A stretch of DNA of 64,000 nucleotides, taken from NCBI GenBank assembly GCA_015350385.1, contig WNKI01000002.1, forward strand, positions 21,312 to 85,311, written 5' to 3'. The translations under genes and the position numbers were made by a program. The notes under the pieces were generated by a model that worked only from the letters and a program-made list of their open reading frames with translations, made no database searches and was not told where the DNA came from. This document shows positions 41,625-51,000 of the stretch, one piece after another. Within the stretch, counting starts at the first letter, position 1; every line of letters begins with the position of its first letter. This DNA is from Aculops lycopersici (Eukaryota > Arthropoda > Arachnida > Trombidiformes > Eriophyidae).

Positions 41625-43923
41625 AGCACATTTTAGTGGGTAAAACTCGCATTTCCACTAAAAAAATGACCAAGAAAGTCATTGGTACCCCTAGACAACT
41701 TACCTAACCTAAGTCTTTGCTTGCTAGCTAGCTAAAGCTCTGAGGTCGTGGGTCTGTAAATAAATTGGCAAGCTAGAAGGCAGCCGGCGACTTCCTGTTG
41801 GCGGGCTAACGTTACCAAATCGTAACGTAAGCGTCGACTAAAGCGGATGCCATGTTCAGCTTGCCTTCTGTGGCCAGACGAGAGGCAAACAAAACAAAAC
41901 AAAACATTCTGGCGTTACGAAAGAGTTTCGAGTTTCAACTCCGGGGAACTATATCTAAGCTAAGCTAAGCTAAGCTTAAAACAAAAGCAACTGAAAACTC
42001 GATTGTGTTAGATGGAATAAAGGCGGCGACGATTTTCAAATAGAACTCCATGTGGAATTCGACTTTGATCAACGCACAACAGAATATTCAACGCTATCCA
42101 TCAGGGCTTGAAGGTCAAAGCAAAGACTAACTTGATAAACAAAAGCACAGCATTGTAGACCGAACGATTCGTTTGCGAGCTAATTTGAATGTCTGCCAGA
42201 TTATTTGGAGCCTCTAAAAGCGACGACCAAATCTGGACTACATGGATTTGAGTGGTAGCGCGACGAAATATCATGACATTACTTGCTGTTCGTTAGGCGA
42301 GCTGGCTAATTCGACAGATGAATTAGCGGCTTGTTACAGTGTGGGGAACGTCGATACATTGTACCCGATGACACAAGACGACCGACCAGATAGCTGGTCG
42401 CTTGGCAAGCTGGCGAACCTTCATACTTTGGATTTGTCTGCATCGCTAGTCAGTGCACATGTAATTTCAACTATCCAACCAATCAGCAGTCGAATTTAGT
42501 CATGCAACCTGTTTTGTCAGTTTGCCCCGCTTCTCATTTCCGTTGATCACATCTGTCGCATGCTGGCTCGTCGTACTCCCACTTTCACTCCCGCTCTTTG
42601 GCCAGCTCGCACTCGATAGCCGTCCGACCAAACCGACTCTCTCGCATTCAATTAGCCCGCGAGGCTGCTGAGTATTTGTCTAGCTGGCGCTAGGCGCCAC
42701 ATCAACGCGTCTCCTTTCGTTCAGTTTAGCTTGATTTGATTTGGTCGAGTTGCATGGTAAAGTCGGTTGCCGATTTTGCTCAAATTTAAATTCGTTAGGC
42801 AAGCGCTTTGGACGGCAAGAGCAGCAACTACGACGACGATGCGTTGCAACATTGGCGCCATCAGTTCAACTTCCGTCTGTCATTTCGACGCGCTAAAACC
42901 ACAGCCGGCTAATGTAGGATTACATATGAAGATTGTGTCTCTTCATTTGTCGCATTTCTTGTTGCGATTAGGCTCGAACGGCAACTCATTTGTTATCGAT
43001 ACTCACCTGTGGGCTTCAACTTTCAACTTGATATTTGAAACTTCCTCTTCTCAACTTTTCTCAATGGTAACTTGATGCTCTTTGACTCGTCGCTGTGTTG
43101 ACTCTCTCGGTCTCTTCTCTCGCTAGATTATATCACTAACTATTGGGTCAATAAATAATGTGTTCTACTTGTATTGCTTGGTTTACTTTAACTCTTGCCC
43201 ATACAAACCAAGACTGTGGTGTGCTATGAGGTGCTTGCAATTAACTGGTAATGGGATCAACAGTGTAACATTAACACTGGTGGCACAAATGTGTCTTGGC
43301 CAACAGTAAACATTTAATGCAATTGTAACAATGATAATAACAACGACGCAAAATCTGACCGCCGCCAAGACCGAAACGCCGAGACCAGGGATCAGCGGCA
43401 ACAACAGCAGCAGAGGCCAAGAGCGAATCTCTCCCCTTGGAATTGAAATTCACAACTGCCACTGTGTTGTTTCCACTACTTCTTCCTTTTGCACCACGGT
43501 CTCTGTTTCGAATAAACACAAGCTACCCATTCCATCCGATTCGTAGAACTCTATTAGGTTTTAGTCATTAATGAATGAGACTAAACAAATCTAAATCCAG
43601 CGCATGCTCTTTGGTTGGAGCTAACTGGCCATTTGGACCGGAGAGGCTCGCCATCTGGATTTCGCAAAAAAAGTACGTGCGACGAAAACGCCTTGCGATG
43701 TCCATTCAAATTGCGCGCGCAGAGTGCATGTGTTTTCTCTAATCGACGAACATCAACAACAACAACAACGACCTGAGCAACATCAACAAACAACACGAGG
43801 CTTCAACTTTCACACGTGACTTGTCCAATGGATCCCGTCATTCCATATTGACAATTTGATATTGTAACATAATATCTGTATGTTGAATTAAATATATCAC
43901 CTAAAAAAGAACAAACTCAAAAA

Positions 43924-44547
43924 ATGACGGACGAAGCGGAATTCTACAAGATGTGGCGAGTCAGACACACGGTCTTGCAAATGTGCCACGATCGCGGCTA
44001 TCTCATTACTCAGGATGATCTCGAGGAAACATTCGATCAATTCAAGAGCGAATATGAATCCAATGCTCTACCAAGTAGAGATGAGCTAACCATTCTATGT
44101 GCACATCACAATGATATGGATGATAAGATGTTTGTATTCTTCCCAGACGAAGCTAAGATTGGTGTAAAAACAGTGCAACTTTACGTGGAGAGGATGCAAC
44201 AGGAGTCAGTTAAGAGGGCCATTGTAATAGTGAGAACAGGTCTCACACCAAGTGCCAAGCAAGCTATGCGAGCCTCAGCCCCAGAATATATCTTAGAGGA
44301 CTTTCTAGAATCCGAGATGCTAATTAATATTACAGAACACGAACTAGTGCCTCAACATATTCTCCTAACCAGCGAAGAGAAGGAGGAACTATTCTCAAGA
44401 TACAAGCTTAAAGAGAGTCAACTGATGAAAATGCTAACCACAGATCCGGTGGCCAGATATTATGGCTTCAAGAGAGGTCAAGTGATAAAGATAATCAGGA
44501 AAAGTGGCACAGCAGGTCGGTATGTTACCCATCGGCTTGTTGTATGA
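43924..44547 (+). CDS. POLR2E: RNA polymerase subunit RPB5 (RPABC1)
   Basis: 207 residues, essentially the normal family length, intronless. The N-terminal jaw domain starts MTDEAEFYKMWRVRHTVLQM, as in RPB5 orthologues, and MFVFFPDEAKIGVKT is the family's central motif. The conserved C-terminal assembly domain contains LINITEHELVPQH, DPVARYYGFKRGQVIKI and GRYVTHRLV. RPB5 is shared by RNA polymerases I, II and III and forms part of the lower jaw that contacts downstream DNA. The ATG at 43924 has an A-rich context (AAAAAATG). The 3' UTR is very short if the ATTAAA just after the stop is used. SNAPC4, another Pol II/III transcription factor, lies in the same window but far away. Confidence 0.98.
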   Translation: MTDEAEFYKMWRVRHTVLQMCHDRGYLITQDDLEETFDQFKSEYESNALPSRDELTILCAHHNDMDDKMFVFFPDEAKIGVKTVQLYVERMQQESVKRAIVIVRTGLTPSAKQAMRASAPEYILEDFLESEMLINITEHELVPQHILLTSEEKEELFSRYKLKESQLMKMLTTDPVARYYGFKRGQVIKIIRKSGTAGRYVTHRLVV

Positions 44548-44553
44548 CTCAGC

Positions 44554-44766
44554 TCACGTATTAAATCCCCTCGAATATTTAGTTTTCTCTCTCCGGGCCA
44601 ATGAGTTAGTTTTCTTGCCGATCTTTACCTTTCCGTGTGATCTTTCCCCAGGCCCCCTCCTGGATCTTTTGCTCGACTCACTAGATGTTGATGGGTGTGC
44701 ATTTAGACTAGGTGGCGGAGTCGAGGCTGAGGAAGGCGAGGTTGGCTTTGGTGGTTCGTGATCCAT
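44554..44766 (-). CDS. Possible small basic protein (uncertain)
   Basis: A 70-residue frame from ATG 44766-44764. The N-terminal half is Pro/Ser/Thr-rich (PPKPTSPSSASTPPP) and the C-terminal half strongly basic (SKRSRRGPGERSHGKVKIGK). The composition could be a small nuclear protein, but I recognise no family. Its stop codon lies 7 bp from the RPB5 stop, so transcripts of the two would overlap at their 3' ends. It may be a chance frame. Confidence 0.3.
   Translation of the reverse strand: MDHEPPKPTSPSSASTPPPSLNAHPSTSSESSKRSRRGPGERSHGKVKIGKKTNSLARREKTKYSRGFNT
44560..44565 (+). terminator. Candidate poly(A) signal of RPB5
   Basis: ATTAAA 13 bp after the RPB5 stop codon, the commonest variant of the AATAAA hexamer. 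Confidence 0.4.
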
Positions 44767-45000
44767 GATTATGATTTAGTAGATCTACTGGGGACCACAA
44801 TATGGATGAGAATGGAGTAGCTAATCTTGAACGCAGCAAACTAGAGAGTAAATTTGAAAAATACGCGACCCCAAAAGACGGGAAATGGGTTTTAAATGCG
44901 ACATGTTTTAACTGGGTGATTTTCTTCACCTGTTGATTACGCATCATTCACCTAATATCCTCTAGTCCATGAAAATTGATATTCATATAGGCTTATATTT

Positions 45001-45471
45001 ATGGCTAAACAGGATTCAAATGAAGATGACAAACCAGACAGGAGGGCAGAAAGGGAAACTCCTCTGCCAAGAGTGACAAAATTGTCTGCCACAAAAGCAC
45101 TGCCTCCTCTGGGTGAACAGAGACCTCCTAGACCCAAAAGGACAAGGAAGGTTAAGTTTGCCGATCCATTGACAGAGCATAGGCTCTATGATAAGGCTGC
45201 CTCACCCAAAGCCGAAATGGAGAGACCAGAACCAGCTCGTCCCAAGGCTGGCACTAGTACAATCAACGATCTCGAGCCTCCTCTATCACTTGTTGCACAA
45301 CTTGATTTAGCTGCCAAGAAGCTCGATGCTAGATCGAGCAAAATTGTAGACGCCGACCAGGCACCAATAAACCTCAAAAGTGTTAAGAGTGTTGCTTCAT
45401 TACCTGTCAAAAATCCAGCCGCCCCAACCATTAACAAAGATCCACCCCGGAGTCCTACGAAGAAAATATGA
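45001..45471 (+). CDS. Unrecognised basic protein with an RVxF-like PP1-docking motif
   Basis: 156 residues, Lys/Pro/Ala-rich and predicted disordered, with no membrane segment. The most protein-like part is RTRKVKFADPLTEHRLYD at about residues 47-64. KVKF fits the (K/R)VxF consensus by which regulators dock on protein phosphatase 1, and such motifs followed by an acidic or Pro residue are common in PP1 regulators and mitotic scaffolds. The role is inference. The ATG at 45001 lies in a TTTATGG context, weaker than its neighbours, and no earlier in-frame ATG stood out. It follows RPB5 by about 450 bp in the same orientation. A perfect 20-bp palindrome begins at its stop codon. Confidence 0.6.
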   Translation: MAKQDSNEDDKPDRRAERETPLPRVTKLSATKALPPLGEQRPPRPKRTRKVKFADPLTEHRLYDKAASPKAEMERPEPARPKAGTSTINDLEPPLSLVAQLDLAAKKLDARSSKIVDADQAPINLKSVKSVASLPVKNPAAPTINKDPPRSPTKKI

Positions 45472-45490
45472 CAACAAGCGCGCTTGTTGT
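45471..45490. repeat. Perfect 20-bp palindrome at a stop codon
   Basis: ACAACAAGCGCGCTTGTTGT has no loop. Its first base is the last base of the TGA ending the preceding gene. Confidence 0.85.
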
Positions 45491-45622
45491 GTTTATATTT
45501 GAACGGCTAGTCAGTGGAGGTAAATATCAGAGCGTTTGCGTCAAATATATTTCTCTCTATGTTTATAAACCATTCAACTCAACCTCAGAACAAGAGATCT
45601 GCTCGAATCTAATCCCATAATC

Positions 45623-46213
45623 ATGACAACTAGTATATTTTTAGCGACAGCAGATGATTGTGATAGAATTCCACGAAACACAATGGACACGGCAAATAAT
45701 CAAATCGACCAAACGGAACTGGAATCGATACAAAATGAAGCAAAGGAACTCATTGCAAAACAGAGATTATTAAGGCTTGTTGGGGGTGGTAGGTTTATTA
45801 AATATTCTGTTAAAGGTCAAAGAGTTAAAGATAAGCACTGGCTGTGCAAATTATCACCAAATTACAGAACTTTGCACTATGGAGACTTGGATGACAATCG
45901 GGAGCCTCATTTGGACGATCTACCGGGAAAAATAAATGTCTCGGATATTAAACGAATTTTAGTGGGCAAGGAGTGTCCACATACTAAAGATGGTCACATG
46001 AAGAAGACTTCGGTTGATTTTGCCTTCACAATTGTCCATGAGTCAGATCATGAAGATCACTTGAATTTTGTTGCCATCGATCATAAAACCTTTTGTTATT
46101 GGACAGATGGCTTGAACGCATTACTGAAAAATCCTATGAGCAGCGATGAATACGTCAAGGATTTGCAAATTTTGTCCAAAATAGAACTCAAAATGCGTAG
46201 CATGAATAAGTAA
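45623..46213 (+). CDS. Free-standing ELMO-type PH domain protein
   Basis: 196 residues, intronless. From about residue 50 to the end it follows the C-terminal PH domain of ELMO/CED-12 closely: KDKHWLCKLSPNYRTLHYGD, then LPGKINVSDIKRILVGKECP, then CYWTDGLNALLKNPM and a final helix with ILSKIELKMRS. In ELMO proteins this atypical PH domain packs on DOCK180 and supports Rac activation during engulfment and migration. Here the armadillo repeats and the ELMO domain, about 550 residues in normal ELMO, are absent, and the upstream DNA encodes a different protein. The C-terminal polyproline tail that binds the DOCK SH3 domain is also missing. Start: ATG 45623 (ATCATGAC); a second Met at residue 21 is an alternative. 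It could be a partial duplicate or a specialised adaptor or competitor of DOCK. Confidence 0.85.
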   Translation: MTTSIFLATADDCDRIPRNTMDTANNQIDQTELESIQNEAKELIAKQRLLRLVGGGRFIKYSVKGQRVKDKHWLCKLSPNYRTLHYGDLDDNREPHLDDLPGKINVSDIKRILVGKECPHTKDGHMKKTSVDFAFTIVHESDHEDHLNFVAIDHKTFCYWTDGLNALLKNPMSSDEYVKDLQILSKIELKMRSMNK

Positions 46214-46228
46214 CTGTATTGTATCATG

Positions 46229-46234
46229 AATAAA
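46229..46234 (+). terminator. Poly(A) signal of the ELMO-type PH gene
   Basis: AATAAA 16 bp after the stop codon, within the 111-bp gap to the next, convergent gene. Confidence 0.65.
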
Positions 46235-46324
46235 TATATGTACAGCAATGTAGGTATAGAGATAATTAATAAGTAGTGTGAATACGATCGATCGTTTTTG
46301 ATTAATAGGATTTGAGTAAGGTTG

Positions 46325-47413
46325 CTATTCGCCCAAGAGCGTCAAGTATTTCTCAATTTCAATGGCACGAGACTGAAGATGGTCAGTTTGAAGGGCCAGG
46401 AACGTGTTGACATTGCCGCACCAACTGATCAAGTGTTTCGGATCTGACTTGAATTTGTTGAGATCAAATCTATTGTGAGAGTCCTCTAGTACATCGATGA
46501 AAGCCTTCAGTTTCCTACGGAACATATCAGCATTTGTAAAGGCCTTGGCCCGTAGTGGATCCATTTCTAATTCGGGTAACTCGGATCCACGAGGTTCGGG
46601 TGTGATTATTTCAACCTCATCTCCATCAATAGAAATAACAGGATGTTCGATCAACTGGTTGTTCTTCTTCTTCGACGCAATGGATGGAGACATTAAAACC
46701 GAGGCTCTTGAGTTGGTTGATTGTTTCTCATCATGGCAGACTGAAACTGCAGGATCCGGCGAGTTAATCTTTTCTACAGCTTCGACAAACTCGTCATCAT
46801 TATCACTATCACTATCATCGCTACCAAATAGATCCTTATAGTTGACGTCCGTCGAGTTTAACCCGGTAACAGGAGTGGATTTCCTTCGAGTGGTCTTTTC
46901 GATAGGAGGCTCGTCAACAATCATTGGACAGGCCTCGTCATTTGCAACTGACATCGTTTGTAGGTGCTGTTTCTGTCGAGGTGATAGAGTAGGCACACTT
47001 GTGGTCAGTGGAATTTCAGGTGACAGCGATCTTTGCACTGGTTCTGTTTGAGTATGATTCGTGAGATTTGCGGCTGTCTTGGCGAGAGGTGTTGCCCTGG
47101 CAGCACCAGCAGAAGTGGTGGTAGCTTTGGTAGGTGTTTCCTGGGTCTGGGCCAAAACTGGTGGCTTGGGTGCGGACTTTGGTTTTGTTTGAGGAACTAG
47201 TGTGGTCGAGCGAAAGATATTGAACGACTTGGGTATTGTTTTTTTCTGAATTGGTTCCACCATTGAGGTTGTGGCCTTGGAAGGAGTTGCACTGGATTTG
47301 GCGGCCGATGTGGATAAGGTTGATTTATCTCTGGTTGAGGCTCCTGCTCCACTTGCAGCCTCCTTGCCCCTTTCCCTCTCCTGGAGGCGTGACGCTCTAT
47401 TAGCGCCAAACAT
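46325..47413 (-). CDS. Unrecognised, mostly disordered nuclear-type protein
   Basis: 362 residues from ATG 47413-47411 (MFGANRASRLQERERGKEA) to TAG 46327-46325. The frame is open to a TTG at 47425, which I do not take as the start. The first 270 residues are Ala/Ser/Thr/Lys/Pro-rich with an acidic serine patch (LFGSDDSDSDNDDEF), a typical casein kinase 2 target. The last 75 residues or so look folded and helical (MFRRKLKAFIDVLEDSHNRF; ISWCGNVNTFLALQTDHL). I do not recognise the family. It converges with the ELMO-type PH gene and shares an intergenic promoter region with Dicer. Confidence 0.75.
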   Translation of the reverse strand: MFGANRASRLQERERGKEAASGAGASTRDKSTLSTSAAKSSATPSKATTSMVEPIQKKTIPKSFNIFRSTTLVPQTKPKSAPKPPVLAQTQETPTKATTTSAGAARATPLAKTAANLTNHTQTEPVQRSLSPEIPLTTSVPTLSPRQKQHLQTMSVANDEACPMIVDEPPIEKTTRRKSTPVTGLNSTDVNYKDLFGSDDSDSDNDDEFVEAVEKINSPDPAVSVCHDEKQSTNSRASVLMSPSIASKKKNNQLIEHPVISIDGDEVEIITPEPRGSELPELEMDPLRAKAFTNADMFRRKLKAFIDVLEDSHNRFDLNKFKSDPKHLISWCGNVNTFLALQTDHLQSRAIEIEKYLTLLGE

Positions 47414-47782
47414 TTTTTGGTACAAGTTTTACGCGGCTCTGGATTAAGGCTAGTTATGAATGAATTTTAATAGATTAATTTAAATATTTTTGACAATAAT
47501 GGCGTAGATGTAAACATAGGATTTTGGATTGTCCGATTTTACGAAGGTGTGAGTGCGAAGAGTATTGAGGTGCACGATATGATTGGCTTGCTGAACCATT
47601 GTACGTGCAGCGGAGGAGGCAAATTGCAAAGGTATCTGCAAGTTTCTCGCATGTTTATCTTATCGGTAGCTGCACATTGCGTTGCTCTAGCGCAATGAGC
47701 CCATTGCTTGCTTTGTATAATACATTGAATATGAGGCTGTGGCGCCGATAGCGGCGACGGCGCCTAGCAAATGGCGGCCATT

Positions 47783-47836
<54 letters not shown>

Positions 47837-48007
47837 TAAAAAAAGCCACGAGGTCCAATTAAGCCGTTGAGTTGGAGGACCACAACAACGTAGATTTTCT
47901 TTCGGCACCAACCGAAGCCACATCATTATGGCCCCACGAATCTGGTCAATCATGAAACAATTATATTTCTAATTTTTCCACTCACTCGGAATATTAAGGC
48001 CGCCACA
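47414..48007. promoter_or_regulatory. Bidirectional promoter region (unknown protein / Dicer)
   Basis: 594 bp between divergent start codons, so it must hold both promoters unless 5' exons lie elsewhere. It contains a CA microsatellite. No TATA box was seen. Confidence 0.5.
47784..47834 (+). repeat. (CA)n microsatellite
   Basis: About 25 CA units in the divergent promoter region, roughly 175 bp before the Dicer start codon. Confidence 0.95.
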
Positions 48008-51000
48008 ATGGTTCCCTCGGGACCAACGCAGCAGCAACTCCCTCCATTCAGACAAACAATGAAGCCTAGTCACCAATCATCGAAATCTTACCAGGCTGAC
48101 TTGTACGAGCAAATAAAGAGAGGAGGCAATCACGTTATATCATTAGCTCACGAAGGGACCAAGAGTTTTCTCCTCCTAACTGCCATTAGGAATCTATCCC
48201 ACGAGTTGCATCCCAAGTACGGATCTCGCATATCGGTTATCATTGAACCTGATGCGATTAGTGCAAGCGAGAGGCAAAGGATTCTAAATGATCATACGGA
48301 GCTTATTGTTACTAACTTATTCCAAGGTTATAACATCAACCTTGCAATCGGCCAAGTGGTTATTTTATCAATGCAAGATGTTCAATCTATTCCAATGGAA
48401 CGCGTCAACTTGGTTATCATAGATTCGGCTCACTTGCTGTTGTTGCAAAACAGTCAATTAGTCCTGGAGATAGTCCAACATTTCAAGGGAGTTCAACAAC
48501 TGACATTCATGTGCAGTTTAATACACAACAACAAAGAACTTACCCCAAATGATACTCTAAAATTGATACGTAAATTAGAGCTTATATTTGATGCCAAATG
48601 CGAAACTTCTTGTGATCTCAGATCTCTTAATAGGCATTCACCTGCAACTGAAATGGAAGTTCAAGAGTTCAACAAGCCAGCGATAGACTTTCTCTTTGAT
48701 GAAATTGAATATATGACAGACTATCTATTTAAACAATATTGTGATTTTATATGTGATGCGGAATTAGATAATGAAAATAACAGCCAACAAGCATCCCAAG
48801 AGAGTGACGAACCAAGACTCGAGATCGATCTCAACTATGACCCCGATTCAGCGCTTCCACGCGATAAGCATCCTATCTTTAGTCAAAGCAAACAACTCGT
48901 ACTAGTGAGATCTTGTATAGCCGATGTATTATACGCTACTCATTGTCTTGGCTTATGGTGTGCAAAAAAGACCCTCCAATTATACCTTACAGAGTTTTCA
49001 AGGTCTCTCAACTCAGAGAAACCAACTGGAGATATTATCGCCTCTGCTATTACTGCGCTCAATATATTGTATACCAAATTTGAGTTCATGACATCCCATC
49101 AAGACAGAGCTGATATAGTGCTTGATAAGGCGTCAGCTCAACTTAAGACTCTGCTAGAGGCGATCAAATCTAGGCCACCTGTCAACCATTCGAATCCACA
49201 CGCACCCATCTGTATCGTACTAGTGCGACGTAGAGTTATAGCAAAAGTTATAGCCTTATGGTTGGACAAGATCGCATCCATCTTCGTTGACTACTCATTT
49301 ATTGTACCCAATTATATCGTGGGTAGTGCTAGAAAGCATAGAAATCGCATGGCTGTAGACAACTTTGATCTACATCATGAGGCCTCCGTCAGAGACTTCA
49401 AGTTTGGCAACTGCAATGTTCTAGTCTCATCGGCTGTTAGTGAAAGATGTACTGACATTCCTCGCTGCAGTTTGGTGGTGTCCTTTGATCTACCCTCAAG
49501 ATTTTCTGATTTCATACGCGCCAAGGGCAACTGTAGGTTTGATTGTAGCAAGTATCTCGTTATGATAAACAAGCTACTCGAGCCGGAAGGCGGAGAAATG
49601 CTGGATAGTTTTGTTGAGATGGAGCGCTTATTGAACAATGGGAGTAAGGCGGTTGTGACGGAAGTAGAAGAAACAGAGTTACTTGAGCAACTAGAACCGA
49701 TCTATGGTTCATTTCCACCCCAAGGGTCTAAGCTACCGCTGACCATTAGGAAGAGTGTATTGGTTATATTCAGATACTGCTCAAAACTACCCAGTGACTC
49801 TTTTACCAAATTAGTGCCAGACTGGAACATTGTCGAGACTAATCAAGATGGTAAGACAGTGTACTATTGTGAAATCAGGCTACCTATTAACTCACCTGTG
49901 AGGCAAACAATTGTGGGACCAGTGGCGCCGACAAAGAATATAGCGAGCAGATTGGCTGCCTTCACAGCTGCAAAGATCTTATACGAATCAGGTGAATTGG
50001 ATGAGAATATGATGCCCATAACTAAAGAGACCATGCGTATCAAAAATCCGCCCAAGAGATTCAAAGAGCTTAATAGACCAGCAGGTAAGCCTAATGGCGT
50101 TAAAGGTACCTCGGTTGGTTCGACAAAGCGACGACAATACTACCAGAAACGAATAGCCGAAGTATTCTCAAAGTCACTTGTTAGGGAGGGAGTCCCTTGC
50201 AATCTATACAAATTCAAGATGGTCCTCAATTGTCCGATTCCTGACGAACAGAATCGACGTGGTCGTCGAATTATTGATCCAAGTGAGACTAATCGGAATT
50301 ACGGAATTGTCTGCACCACTGCATTACCTCCAGTTTGCTCATTTCCACTATTTACCAGATCCGGTGAGGTATTTATTTCCGTCGAGTTGATAAGACAAAA
50401 TATGGTTTTAACGAAAGAACAAGTTGAGCACTTGAGATTTTTCCATCACTTTACCTTCTCGAAAGTGCTCAAGCTTGAGAAATACCCCATCGACTATGAC
50501 TCAGAAAGCCCCTCCACTCTTCTATTGGCACCTGTGATGGATTTCATCTCTCGGGTTGAGATCGATTGGAGTTTTGTGGACAAAATAGTGGAAAGAGATA
50601 GAATGTCTTATGTTCCGACTGAAGAGGAGCGGAGAGCCTTTAAATTCAACGAACAGAACTATATTGATGCCGTTGTCATTCCATGGTATAGACTGACCGA
50701 TAGACAGCAATTTGCCTACTATGTTGCTGAAATACGCCCAGATCTCACTCCATCTAGCCCGTTTCCGGATGCTGAAAGTGGATACGAAACGTTCAAACAC
50801 TATTACAAAGCCAAGTACGACCTCGATATCTACGAACCGAACCAGCCAATACTAGATGTTGATCATACATCAGCTCGTTTGAACCTGTTGACACCTAGAT
50901 ATGTCAATCGCAAGGGTATTACATTGACATCTAGCACGCCCAAAACAAGACGCGAATCGCGAGAGAACTTGATTCAGAAGCAGCTGCTCATACCTGAACT

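Larger units (their letters stand above)
37321..43923. other. Long noncoding interval upstream of RPB5
   Basis: About 6.6 kb without a frame I can defend. It holds CT repeats with a 60-N gap, a trinucleotide array (39885-39960), short AAAAC and CTAAG repeats near 41.9 kb and two adjacent hairpins (41488-41624). Promoters of the GPR158-like gene (left) and RPB5 (right) are expected at its ends. Confidence 0.5.

Noticed and set aside
42242..42499. 85-codon plus-strand frame
   Set aside because: Not protein-like, and not supported by a promoter, poly(A) signal or domain.
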